In this document: positions 24,194-32,332 of the stretch, piece after piece
Layout of the letters: each line of letters starts with the position of its first letter
Numbering within the stretch: position 1 is the stretch's first letter
Assembly (NCBI GenBank): GCA_012515125.1
Contig: JAAYYY010000494.1
Coordinates: 1 to 43,864, forward strand
DNA from: Chloroflexota bacterium
Lineage (GTDB): Bacteria; Chloroflexota; Anaerolineae; Promineifilales; Promineifilaceae
Length of the DNA: 43,864 nt
Direction of reading: 5' to 3'
Notes under the pieces: generated by a model
The model's input: only the letters and a program-made list of their open reading frames with translations
Databases searched by the model: none
What the model was told of the DNA's origin: nothing
Made by a program: the position numbers and the translations under genes

Positions 24194-25030
24194 ATGAAGC
24201 GCCTGTGTACCCTAACGCTTATCGTCACCCTGATCGCGGCAGTTGCCTGCGCTCAGGAGAGAGCGGAGACGGAGCCTACGCCGTCCACGGCTGCCACTGC
24301 CCTACCCTCGACGGTAGATACGCCCATACCCCCGGCAGGCGTCACGGCGACGATCGCCGCACAGACAACGCCATTCGGCGATGAGGACGCGTTCACTGCC
24401 GCACGCGAAGCGATGGTGGAAGAGGGTATCGTCGGCATGGGCATTACCGACGAAACGGTCATTGCGGCGATGAGCGCCGTGCCGCGCCACCGCTTCGTGC
24501 CCGAGGAATGGCTGGCCCAGGCTTACGAAAACCACCCGCTGCCCATCGGCCACGGGCAGACCATCTCCCAGCCGTACATCGTCGCGCTGATGACCGAGGC
24601 AGCGGAGGTGGGAGAGAGCGATCGTGTGCTGGAAATAGGCACCGGCTCGGGTTACCAGGCGGCCATTCTGGCCGAGATTGTCGATCGCGTCTACACGGTC
24701 GAGATCATTGGCGCGCTGGCCGAACGAGCTGAGGCGACGCTGGAGACGCTGGGCTACGACAACGTTACCGTGCGCCACGCCGACGGCTACTATGGCTGGG
24801 AAGAAGAAGGGCCGTTCGATGCAATCCTCGTCACCGCAGCGCCCGACCATATCCCTCAGCCGCTGGTCGCCCAGCTTAAGGTGGGCGGCCGGATGATCAT
24901 TCCGGTCGGTCCGGTCGGCGGCTACCAGACGTTATGGCGCGTCACCAGAGTGAGCGAGGAGGAAGTGCGGACCGAGGATCTGGGCGGCGTGGTCTTCGTG
25001 CCCTTCACACGGGAAGAGCCGGAGTCGTAG
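24194..25030 (+). CDS. pcm: Lipoprotein-type protein-L-isoaspartate O-methyltransferase
   Basis: 278-residue protein made of a lipoprotein signal (hydrophobic core [11 protein letters not shown], lipobox-like AVAC with Cys19), a Thr/Pro/Ala-rich spacer to about residue 65, and a complete PCMT domain. The catalytic region has [27 protein letters not shown] (the PIGxGQTISQP signature), the SAM loop [15 protein letters not shown] and [13 protein letters not shown]. It methylates isoaspartyl residues so that they can be repaired. The signal sequence predicts a membrane-anchored, outward-facing enzyme, which is unusual since SAM is cytoplasmic. AAGGAG precedes the ATG by 7 bases. The last 26 bases overlap the convergent membrane protein gene. 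Confidence 0.88.
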   Translation: MKRLCTLTLIVTLIAAVACAQERAETEPTPSTAATALPSTVDTPIPPAGVTATIAAQTTPFGDEDAFTAAREAMVEEGIVGMGITDETVIAAMSAVPRHRFVPEEWLAQAYENHPLPIGHGQTISQPYIVALMTEAAEVGESDRVLEIGTGSGYQAAILAEIVDRVYTVEIIGALAERAEATLETLGYDNVTVRHADGYYGWEEEGPFDAILVTAAPDHIPQPLVAQLKVGGRMIIPVGPVGGYQTLWRVTRVSEEEVRTEDLGGVVFVPFTREEPES

Positions 25031-27416
25031 CCGGGCGGGCGGCGAAGACCAGCCAGGCGAGGGCGTAGGCGGCTGCGCCGAGGTAGAGGACGGCGGGCAG
25101 GCTCCACGTCAGGGCAACGACGACGGCCAGCACCGAGCTGATCACCGAGAAGCTGCCGTTGATCGCCCACGCCCAGGGCACGAGCGCGGGGCTATGCTGC
25201 TCGAGGAGCCGCAGGCCAGCGGCAAAAGGTAGGCCCATGAGATAACCCAGCGGAGCGAGCACCGCGACTGCCGCCAGCACGCGCGCCGTTTCGCCGAGCC
25301 GCAGGGCGAAGTCGGAAAAGGAGGGCAGGAGCAGCGGGTAGAGTAGCGCAAGCAGGACGAGGGGCGGCAGCACCCGGCGGAGAGACCAGCGCTGCACAGT
25401 CAGGCTGCCCAGGCCGGAGAAAAGCAGGATGGAGAAGATGACGACCGAGAGGGCAATGACCGGCTCGTCCAGCACGAGGATGAAGCGCTGGGCCAGCGGC
25501 ACCTCGACAAAAAGGAAGGCGAGGCCCAGCGCGGCAAAGTAGATAAAGACGCGCAGCCGCCACCGCGGACGCACCGACGCCATTTCCTGCCGCTCGCCCC
25601 GGCGGAGGAGCACCAGCGGCGCGAGGATGAGCACGAACGCCGCCAGCGTCACCAGGATGAGCAGGGCGACGAGGACGAAATAGCCGCTGCCGCCAAAAGG
25701 CTGCCACGTTCGCCCCAGCGAGGCCAGAATCTCGGGCGTCTGGCGCCACTTGAAGTAGTGGAAGAAAAAGGGATGGTCGTCGGTGGGCGGGCGGATGTCA
25801 AAGCGGTAGTCGCGGTAGAGCGCCTGGGGGTCGTCGAGGATGCGCACGAACAGGTCGTGATAGGCCTCTTCCTGCAGGACGTTGAAGCGGTTCAGCTCGC
25901 CCGGGGTGATGCCGGGATAGTAGACGCCGTCGTAGCCGCGCGTGGTGAGGAAGTCGCGCACCATAGCGACTTCTCCGGCGGTAAAAGGGCGGGGCGAGGC
26001 CAGGATCGTCGCCGTGCGTAGGGTGCGAAAGGCGGCGAGGTGTTCCGCCGGATCCAGCCCCTCGGCGCGCAGCGCCGCAGCCAGCATGCCGAAGGTACGC
26101 GGCGCTTCGCTGGGCGGCCACTGCAGCCAGCGCGTGACGACGAGCAGCCCATCCTCCTCCAGAACGGCCAGATAATCGCGCATGGCCTCAACCGTATAAA
26201 CATAATCCTCTGTGAGGCTGTAAGCGCCGGAGGTGACCGGCCGGTGGGCGTCTGTCAGAGAGACGACGACGACGTCATACCGTCCGCTTTCGGAGCTGCG
26301 CACAAAGACCCGGCCTGACTGGCGTACGACCGTCACCCCGGGTCGCTCGAAAAGGTTGCCCGTCTGGGCAGCAAATTGCCGGCGCACCGCATCGATGACG
26401 AGGGCGTTGTCTTCCACAGCCGTCACCGATTTTGCACCGGCTGCCAGGGCAAGGAGCACATCCAGTCCCGTGCCTGCCTCCAGCACCAGCGTGGCGGCGC
26501 CAGGGCGCAGCCGGTATGGCAGGCCGAGAGGCAAATAATCGGCAAGCTGCTGTGCTTCCGGCGCCTCGGGGGCCAGGAGCGTGATTGGCATCAGGTCGTC
26601 GCCGTCGAGCAGCAGGCCGGCCTGCGGCGGCACCGGCACCGGCGCGAGCAGGCTGAGGCCGGGCATCACGTGGATGGTATCGCTGGCGATAACGTCCACC
26701 CGCGACGTGGCATTCCAGTCGGTCAGCAGGTGCTCCGCGCCGGCAGCCTGGGAGAGGATTGGCAGCGTCTTGTAGGGCGAGAGGCGCAGCGCCAGGAAGC
26801 CGGGGCGCAGGACGAGGAGCAAGAGACCGGCTGCCAGCAGGATGAGGGCGCCAGCACGACCGGTAACACGCCATCGTGCTGGCTGCGGCGGCGCAGCCAG
26901 CAACGCTGCCAGCACTCCGCAGAGGGTCGCCAGCAGCACCGTACCCACCTCTCCGAGCATCGCCAGCGCCGGCAGGCTACCCAGGCTGCCAGCCGCCGAG
27001 CCCAGGAGGTTGACCCCATAGACGGCGTGGGATCGACCGGCCAACCCCGCGCGCATCAGCTCCCCACCGATGGCCAGCCCTGAAAAGACGAAGGGCGCTG
27101 CAGCCGCCAGGAAATAGAGCGCCAGGTAGAGGATCTGGCGCCGGTCCCAGGCGATGCTATACGAATCGAAGGGCACGTAGTTGATGATCAGGTAAGCGCC
27201 AAGCGTGGTCAGGGCAAAGGCCATAGCGAGCGGCGCCATGCGGAACGGCCGGCCGCGCACACTGAGCAGCGAGCCGCTGGCGCCGGCGCCCAGGAGCGCG
27301 AGGCTGATGGCCATGAAGGCGAAGTGGTAGAACTGCTGGATGGCAAAGACCCGGAGTAGAGCCAGCTCCAGAAGAAGGGTCGCGGTGGATATCAGGGCGA
27401 TGGCCAGGTAGCTCAT
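25005..27416 (-). CDS. Spermidine-synthase-like multi-pass membrane methyltransferase
   Basis: 803-residue protein with about seven N-terminal membrane helices (residues 1-205), a soluble Rossmann methyltransferase domain (about 215-560; ATLVLEAGTGLDVLLALAAGAKSVTAVEDN is the nucleotide loop, YDVVVVSLTD the next strand, YSLTEDYVYTVEAM a spermidine-synthase-like segment), then eight or so further helices. This layout is that of the fused MFS/spermidine-synthase-like family. True polyamine synthesis is doubtful because the aminopropyl-acceptor motifs are weak. It starts at ATG 27416 with little ribosome site; an extended -10 lies 34 bases upstream. Its 3' end overlaps pcm tail to tail. Confidence 0.85.
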   Translation of the reverse strand: MSYLAIALISTATLLLELALLRVFAIQQFYHFAFMAISLALLGAGASGSLLSVRGRPFRMAPLAMAFALTTLGAYLIINYVPFDSYSIAWDRRQILYLALYFLAAAAPFVFSGLAIGGELMRAGLAGRSHAVYGVNLLGSAAGSLGSLPALAMLGEVGTVLLATLCGVLAALLAAPPQPARWRVTGRAGALILLAAGLLLLVLRPGFLALRLSPYKTLPILSQAAGAEHLLTDWNATSRVDVIASDTIHVMPGLSLLAPVPVPPQAGLLLDGDDLMPITLLAPEAPEAQQLADYLPLGLPYRLRPGAATLVLEAGTGLDVLLALAAGAKSVTAVEDNALVIDAVRRQFAAQTGNLFERPGVTVVRQSGRVFVRSSESGRYDVVVVSLTDAHRPVTSGAYSLTEDYVYTVEAMRDYLAVLEEDGLLVVTRWLQWPPSEAPRTFGMLAAALRAEGLDPAEHLAAFRTLRTATILASPRPFTAGEVAMVRDFLTTRGYDGVYYPGITPGELNRFNVLQEEAYHDLFVRILDDPQALYRDYRFDIRPPTDDHPFFFHYFKWRQTPEILASLGRTWQPFGGSGYFVLVALLILVTLAAFVLILAPLVLLRRGERQEMASVRPRWRLRVFIYFAALGLAFLFVEVPLAQRFILVLDEPVIALSVVIFSILLFSGLGSLTVQRWSLRRVLPPLVLLALLYPLLLPSFSDFALRLGETARVLAAVAVLAPLGYLMGLPFAAGLRLLEQHSPALVPWAWAINGSFSVISSVLAVVVALTWSLPAVLYLGAAAYALAWLVFAARPATTPALPV

Positions 27417-27449
27417 GATCGGCAGGCTCCGCAGGCAGCGTCAGCGCTC

Positions 27450-27458
27450 ATTATAGCA
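27450..27458 (-). promoter_or_regulatory. Extended -10 promoter of the spermidine-synthase-like gene
   Basis: Minus-strand TGCTATAAT, 33 bases before the start codon; no -35 hexamer of quality. Confidence 0.48.
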
Positions 27459-27537
27459 TGGCCCGGCCGGGGGCGGCTTAACAGCATGCCACGCCTCAGC
27501 GATGTGTAAGAGAGTAATACAAACCAGTGCCGGCCGA

Positions 27538-27566
27538 TTGACCTCAGGAGCGGCGCTGGCTATAGT
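27538..27566 (+). promoter_or_regulatory. Sigma70-type promoter upstream of slyD
   Basis: TTGACC, 17-base spacer, TATAGT: one of the best-formed promoters in the window. Transcription should start near 27573, about 140 bases before the slyD start codon. Confidence 0.62.
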
Positions 27567-27572
27567 GTCTGG

Positions 27573-27646
27573 AGATGGGCAGCATCATTGCTGTCTGGAA
27601 TGTCGTCGTGCCGCCCAGAGGACTGCGACCATCTGGGCGGCTTTTT
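27573..27646 (+). ncRNA. Short leader RNA or small RNA upstream of slyD
   Basis: The stretch from the predicted start to the intrinsic terminator would give an RNA of about 74 bases. It has no plausible small reading frame. It may be an independent small RNA or the attenuated form of the slyD leader; sequence alone cannot tell. Confidence 0.38.
27610..27646 (+). terminator. Intrinsic terminator in the slyD leader
   Basis: 10-bp stem (27610-27619 with 27632-27641), 12-base loop and TTTTT. A second small hairpin (27682-27686 with 27693-27697) sits directly before the slyD ribosome site. Confidence 0.77.
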
Positions 27647-27710
27647 ATTGGAATGGCTGGAGCGTGCCTGTCACGCAACGGCGGGCCTGTAAGCCCGAAA
27701 GGAGATAAAT

Positions 27711-28205
27711 ATGAACGAGACGACGCGCGTAGCCGACGAAATGGTTGTCAGTCTGGACTATACGCTTCGGCTGGACGATGAGCAGATTATTGATACATCG
27801 CAAGGACGAGAGCCACTGGAGTTCATCCAGGGACAGGGGCACATTATCCCTGGGCTGGAACGAGAGCTATATGGAATGGGCGTTGGCGACCGCAAGCAGG
27901 TGACTGTCTCGGCGGCTGAGGGCTACGGCGAGCGTGACGAAGAGCGGATGCAGCTCGTGTCGCGCGACGCGTTCGGGCCAGGTACGGAGATACAGACCGG
28001 CATGGGCGTGCAGATGCAGGATCCGCAAAGCGGCCACGTCTACCAGGGCACAATCACCGAGATCAGCGACAATAACGTCCTGATTGACTTTAACCATCCG
28101 CTGGCTGGCGAGACGCTGCATTTCGACGTGACGATTGCGGGACTGCGGCCGGCGACGGAAGATGAGCTGGAGCACGGGCACGTACACGGCCCGCACGGAC
28201 ACTGA
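27711..28205 (+). CDS. slyD: FKBP-type peptidyl-prolyl isomerase, SlyD-like
   Basis: 164-residue SlyD-type isomerase and chaperone. The FKBP halves (VVSLDYTLRLDDEQIIDTS and FNHPLAGETLHFDVTI) flank the inserted-in-flap region (about residues 75-125). LEFIQGQGHIIPGLERELYGM and AAEGYGERDEE are diagnostic. The C-terminus is histidine-rich (EHGHVHGPHGH), which in SlyD binds nickel or zinc. It is cytoplasmic and acts on proline-limited folding and metal supply. AAAGGAG is 6 bases before ATG. A promoter and terminator upstream suggest leader-based control. Confidence 0.93.
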   Translation: MNETTRVADEMVVSLDYTLRLDDEQIIDTSQGREPLEFIQGQGHIIPGLERELYGMGVGDRKQVTVSAAEGYGERDEERMQLVSRDAFGPGTEIQTGMGVQMQDPQSGHVYQGTITEISDNNVLIDFNHPLAGETLHFDVTIAGLRPATEDELEHGHVHGPHGH

Positions 28206-28260
28206 GTCAGGGCGGGGAGCCACCTTTTCGTTTTATTTTGGACAGGACGACTGTTTTGAT

Positions 28261-28848
28261 TTAGCGGCGACGTCGATTGCTGTTCCCGTTGTTTTTGCGC
28301 TGCTTGCCGCTCCCCTTTGTTTTCCCGGTCTTGGCAGGCTTTTCGTTCTTCAACGACGTATCTTCATGGCGCAACATCTCGTCACGCACGCGATAGATCT
28401 CGCCCGTTGCGCGCCCCTCATGCTGCAGCTCGTCGCGGACACGCCACTCCTCGCGGCTGCTGCTGCCATTCTGTAGCAGATCAGCCCGCGCGCTGTAGTT
28501 CTCCCCGCGGTTGTTGCCCCCCTGCTGCATCGCATTGCGCACGCTGTAGTCGGCGCTGGATGCGTCGCGGCGGGGCGCACGTCTGCGCTTATTCTCGCGT
28601 TTGGGGCGTGGCTGGGCCGCGTTGACGCGCAGCTTGCGGCCTCCAATCGAATGGCCGTTGAGCGCCGTAATCGCCGTGTCGGCCCCGGCACCCTGCATCT
28701 CTACAAAACAGAAGCCGCGAAACTGCCCGGTCTGGCCGTCCCTGACCATCGTCACGGAACTCACCGGGCCATGGCGGGCAAAGAGATCGCGAACCTGTTG
28801 CTCCGTAGTATGAAACGGCAGGTTGCCCACATATATTCTTTTCGTCAC
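28261..28848 (-). CDS. RRM RNA-binding protein with four 17-residue C-terminal repeats
   Basis: 195-residue protein. Residues 4-77 form one RRM: RNP2 IYVGNL (5-10), RNP1 FRGFCFVEM (43-51). A basic patch RPKRENKRRRAPRR follows (81-94). Residues 98-165 hold four exact-period 17-residue repeats of the form (G/R)-E-x-(Y/W)-x-(V/A)-R-(D/N)-x-(L/M), with aromatic anchors at 101, 118, 135 and 152. The tail is Lys/Arg/Asn-rich (168-195). The repeat module is not one I recognise. Start is GTG with AAGGAGAGAGAGG upstream. A good promoter lies 200 bases upstream, giving a long leader like those of cold-shock mRNAs. Confidence 0.88.
   Translation of the reverse strand: MTKRIYVGNLPFHTTEQQVRDLFARHGPVSSVTMVRDGQTGQFRGFCFVEMQGAGADTAITALNGHSIGGRKLRVNAAQPRPKRENKRRRAPRRDASSADYSVRNAMQQGGNNRGENYSARADLLQNGSSSREEWRVRDELQHEGRATGEIYRVRDEMLRHEDTSLKNEKPAKTGKTKGSGKQRKNNGNSNRRRR
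28354..28557 (-). repeat. Four 51-base repeats coding YxVRDEL-type units
   Basis: The reading frame gives a strict 17-codon period: ADYSVRNAM, ENYSARADL, EEWRVRDEL, EIYRVRDEM. The last two units are closest to each other. Nucleotide similarity is partial, so the units are old or under selection at protein level. Confidence 0.75.
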
Positions 28849-29055
28849 CTATCCTCTCTCTCCTTAACTGACGTCCAGGGGATGGACTTGGACTCCACGG
28901 GAACGTTCTGTAATGAGACTCTGATCGCACCAAGAGTGCGCAGTCGCGCAGAAACGAGGCTCCCTGACCAGCGGTCGCCCCGCGACGACCACCATCAACT
29001 ATTGTTGTGCGAAAGGGTTCTAAACGAGATGCTTTCCCAAAGATGGATTAGTGCC

Positions 29056-29084
29056 AGTATAGAGGGAAAGGCCTCGTTCGTCAA
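29056..29084 (-). promoter_or_regulatory. Sigma70-type promoter of the repeat-bearing RRM gene
   Basis: Minus-strand TTGACG, 17-base spacer, TATACT. Predicted start near 29049; leader of about 200 bases before the GTG start. It begins 14 bases beyond the GH38 stop codon, so the RRM gene is uncoupled from the glycosidase operon. Confidence 0.62.
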
Positions 29085-29097
29085 TGTTACTCTGAGT

Positions 29098-32000
29098 CTA
29101 TTGGCCAGGCGCTAACGTGACTCTGAAGGTCCGGATCTCGTAGGCCAGAATGGCAAACGACAGTTGCCGGCCTTCCACGTGCAGCGAGGGATCGGCCTCC
29201 TCCTCTTCGAGGAGATTACAGGCGACCGCCCGCAGGACCGGCCGGTCGAAGGTTACCGTCACCTTCTGGGTGCGAGTCTGCTGCGCTTCGTAGAGGCGGA
29301 TAATCCAGCCGTCGCCGTCTTCGGCCCGCTTGACCGTCTCCAGAATGACGTGCGGGGTGTCAACCTGGGCCAGGGAAGCGCGGGACGGCAGCCCGCTATC
29401 GCCCTCCCCGCCGGCCAGCCCGGCCAGAAGGGGCGCGTTCAATTCATAGCCCTGGCGCTTCACGTCACCCTGCCGCCAGCCGCCGGCATGGGGCCACAGG
29501 CTGTAGGTAAAGCGATGCTGCCCCTGGTCCGCCTGTTCGTCGGGGTAGCGCGCGGACTTGATCAGGGTCAGGCGCAGGACATGGTCCCTGACATCGTAGC
29601 CGTACTTGCAGTCGTTGAGCAGGGCCACGCCGTAATCGCCTTCAGAAAGGTCGGCCCACTTGTGCGCCGGCACCTCGAAGCGTGCCGCATCCCAGGTCGT
29701 GTTCCAGTGTGTGGGCCGCTCGACAGCGCCGAACTGCACGTCAAAGGTGGCTTGGGTAGCGCGGATGGCCACAGGGAAGGCGACTTTGAGCAGGACATCC
29801 TGCTGGCGCCAGTCCACCTCTGTGCGGAAGTCGATGCGCCGGCTGTCCCGATAGAGCGTCAGGCGCTGGGTAATGCGCGAGGCGTCGTATTGCCAGACGA
29901 GGCGCAGGGCGCCGCGCAGGGGCCCGTTCTCTTCCACGACGGCTTCGACCAGCTCGCCGACCTCGTCCATTCTCTCTTGATAGAAGGCGTCTATGTCCCA
30001 GGCGTCGAAGTGCAGCGGCTTGTCGAGGAAGGCCTGGAACACGTTGCCACGCTCGCCGGCAGCCATCACGTCGCGCCCATGCTCTTTGTCCCACAGCGAG
30101 CTGATCTGCCCTCGCTCGTTCAGCTCGATCCGGTAGAAGCGGTTCTCCAGCCGCCGCGACGTGATGACCAGTTCGCTCTCTCCAGGCGGCGCATCGACAG
30201 AGGCGCTGACAAGCGAGAACGTCGCAAATCCGAGCGGCGGGACGCCGTTGACCGGCACGAGCAGCGCCTGACCGCCCGGCGCCTGCCCCTCGCCTATCAC
30301 GTCCAGCGGGTGCGCCTCTTCCTCCACAACCTGCGTGGGCACCGGTTGCCCGGTGGCATCGCAGATCGTCTTTCCCGCCAGCGCCGGGACATAAGGCAGG
30401 GCCACCAGCCCGTCGCGCTCCCAGGAGAGAGGGTTCAGGACGACCAGACTCTGTTCGGGCGGCGCCAGGGCCGCAAACAACCGCTCGCGTGCGCTGGCTA
30501 CAGCCTGGCGGCCGATGGCGGCAATCTCCAGATAGTCCTTATGGCTGTCCTCGTACACGGAGCGGATAGAGGAACCGGGAAGGATATCGTGGAATTGGTT
30601 TAGAAGAATCAGCTCCCAGCCCGCATGCAGCGCCTCGGCCGGATATTCGGCGGCCCCCGTCTGGATGTCGGCCAGCGCGTTCAGCCACTCGGCGACGTGG
30701 AAGAGCGTTTCCGCCTTCCGGTTGGCGCGCTTGTTTTGCGCCTGCGACGTAAACGTGCCGCGGTGGAACTCCGGATAAAGCTCTCCATCCCAGACGGGCA
30801 GCGTGTTTCCCGCCAGACGTTGCTCCAGACGGTCGAAAAAGCTCTCCGCTTTCCCCAGCTCGACCGAAGGCCAGCCGGGCAGGTTGCGCATCGCACGGGC
30901 CATCTCCAGCATCTCTTTTGTCGGCCCGCCGCCGCCATCCCCTCGCCCGTAAACCATCAGCAGCTCGTCGTTAAGCTCCTTCTGCTGGTAATTCTCCCAG
31001 AGGGTGCGCACCTCGGCCGGGTACATACCGGCGTTATAGGTGTGCCCGCGCGTCAGCTTCTTTTCGTCTTCGAGGTATTCCTGCGCGGTGACAAAATGGG
31101 TGAGCAGCTCGCTGCCGTCGATCCCTCTCCAGAGGAACGTATCATAGGGGACGCGGTTGGTCTGGTTCCAGCTCATCTTCGTGGTGAGCATGTAGCGCAT
31201 GCCGCTCTTCACGGCAATCTGGGGCAGCGCCGCCGAGAAACCAAAGGTATCCGGCAGCCAGAGCAGCCGGCTTTCCTGACCAAACGCACGGCGGAGGAAC
31301 TGCTGGCCCAGGAGGAACTGGCGCACCAGCGATTCGCCGTCCGGCAGGTTCACGTCGGGCTCGATCCAGGTGCCGCCGGCAACCTCCCACTGGCAGCCGG
31401 CAATCCGCTCCTTGATGCGCTCGTACAGAACCGGCTCATCCTGCTGTAGATACTTATAGAGCTGCGGCGAGGAATGCAGGAAGCAGTATTCCGGGTACTG
31501 GCGCATGAGGTGCAGCGCAGTCGTGAAGGTGCGGACTGCCTTCTCGCGCGTGTGACGCAGCCGCCAGAGCCAGGCCATGTCGAGATGTGCGTGGCCGATG
31601 CCGACGACGCGGGGCTTGATCTCCCCCGGCGCCTCCAGCCCGCGCAGCTTCTCCTGGAGGAAGGCGTAAGCCTCAGCAACCGACTGGTAGAAGCGCTCTG
31701 ACCGCGGGTGGAGGAAGTCAAGGTGGCTGTAGGCTTCGTCCAGCGCCTGCAGGAGACGAATGCGCGGCAGGCTATGTTCGTCCATTTCGGCGATGACGAG
31801 CAGCAGTGTGTTCGAGAGATGGAAAAACCTCTCGGTCGTCTCGTCGATCCAGACGAGCTGGGCAAGCCGGAACACGCGGCGATCGGGTACGCGCAGCACG
31901 CCGCTCCAGGCGCGCAGCGCGACCGTGATGGCGTTTTCCTGTAGATGCTCTGGCGGCAGCCAGGCCTCGCTATGCCAGTAGTCCAACGCCTGCAGCGGCT

Positions 32001-32322
32001 CGCCATTGACATAAAGAAGTGTCTCGGCCGTCGAGCCGCCGTTATCCCGGGGCCCGACCAGGAAGCGCAGGTATAGACGCTGACCGGCCCACTCCGCTGG
32101 GATAGGCACCTGAGCGCGGAACCAGGCCACGCAGTCATAGCCGCCCCAACTGCTCCCGATCTGGAAGTCGGCCCACTGCCGGTCGTCAAAATCGGCGGCG
32201 GCAGCGTCGGGACAGTCGCCGTCATGGAATTTGAACGCCGGTATGTCGCGTTTATCGCGATAAATCGCCTGTCCCACTTCTCTTTGCAGGCGCAGCAGTT
32301 TTTCGGCGGTCTGTGATTTCAT
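29098..32322 (-). CDS. Alpha-mannosidase, GH38
   Basis: 1074-residue glycoside hydrolase family 38 enzyme of the bacterial/vacuolar type. An N-terminal beta domain (1-235) precedes the catalytic (beta/alpha)7 barrel with GIGHAHLDMAWLWR (zinc ligands His246 and Asp248) and WLPDTFGFS with the nucleophile Asp358. The helical domain and large C-terminal beta-sandwich domains follow, including RDVMAAGERGNVFQAFLDKP. It releases alpha-linked mannose from oligosaccharides with retention. There is no signal peptide, so it acts inside the cell. Ribosome site GAGGGG; 10 bases after the GH2 stop. It is the last and longest gene of the four-gene glycosidase operon. Confidence 0.93.
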   Translation of the reverse strand: MKSQTAEKLLRLQREVGQAIYRDKRDIPAFKFHDGDCPDAAAADFDDRQWADFQIGSSWGGYDCVAWFRAQVPIPAEWAGQRLYLRFLVGPRDNGGSTAETLLYVNGEPLQALDYWHSEAWLPPEHLQENAITVALRAWSGVLRVPDRRVFRLAQLVWIDETTERFFHLSNTLLLVIAEMDEHSLPRIRLLQALDEAYSHLDFLHPRSERFYQSVAEAYAFLQEKLRGLEAPGEIKPRVVGIGHAHLDMAWLWRLRHTREKAVRTFTTALHLMRQYPEYCFLHSSPQLYKYLQQDEPVLYERIKERIAGCQWEVAGGTWIEPDVNLPDGESLVRQFLLGQQFLRRAFGQESRLLWLPDTFGFSAALPQIAVKSGMRYMLTTKMSWNQTNRVPYDTFLWRGIDGSELLTHFVTAQEYLEDEKKLTRGHTYNAGMYPAEVRTLWENYQQKELNDELLMVYGRGDGGGGPTKEMLEMARAMRNLPGWPSVELGKAESFFDRLEQRLAGNTLPVWDGELYPEFHRGTFTSQAQNKRANRKAETLFHVAEWLNALADIQTGAAEYPAEALHAGWELILLNQFHDILPGSSIRSVYEDSHKDYLEIAAIGRQAVASARERLFAALAPPEQSLVVLNPLSWERDGLVALPYVPALAGKTICDATGQPVPTQVVEEEAHPLDVIGEGQAPGGQALLVPVNGVPPLGFATFSLVSASVDAPPGESELVITSRRLENRFYRIELNERGQISSLWDKEHGRDVMAAGERGNVFQAFLDKPLHFDAWDIDAFYQERMDEVGELVEAVVEENGPLRGALRLVWQYDASRITQRLTLYRDSRRIDFRTEVDWRQQDVLLKVAFPVAIRATQATFDVQFGAVERPTHWNTTWDAARFEVPAHKWADLSEGDYGVALLNDCKYGYDVRDHVLRLTLIKSARYPDEQADQGQHRFTYSLWPHAGGWRQGDVKRQGYELNAPLLAGLAGGEGDSGLPSRASLAQVDTPHVILETVKRAEDGDGWIIRLYEAQQTRTQKVTVTFDRPVLRAVACNLLEEEEADPSLHVEGRQLSFAILAYEIRTFRVTLAPGQ

Positions 32323-32332
32323 CTCGATCCCC

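Noticed and set aside
27502-27708. 68-codon frame covering the slyD leader
   Set aside because: It spans the promoter and the terminator hairpin and has no ribosome site; Cys/Arg content looks random.
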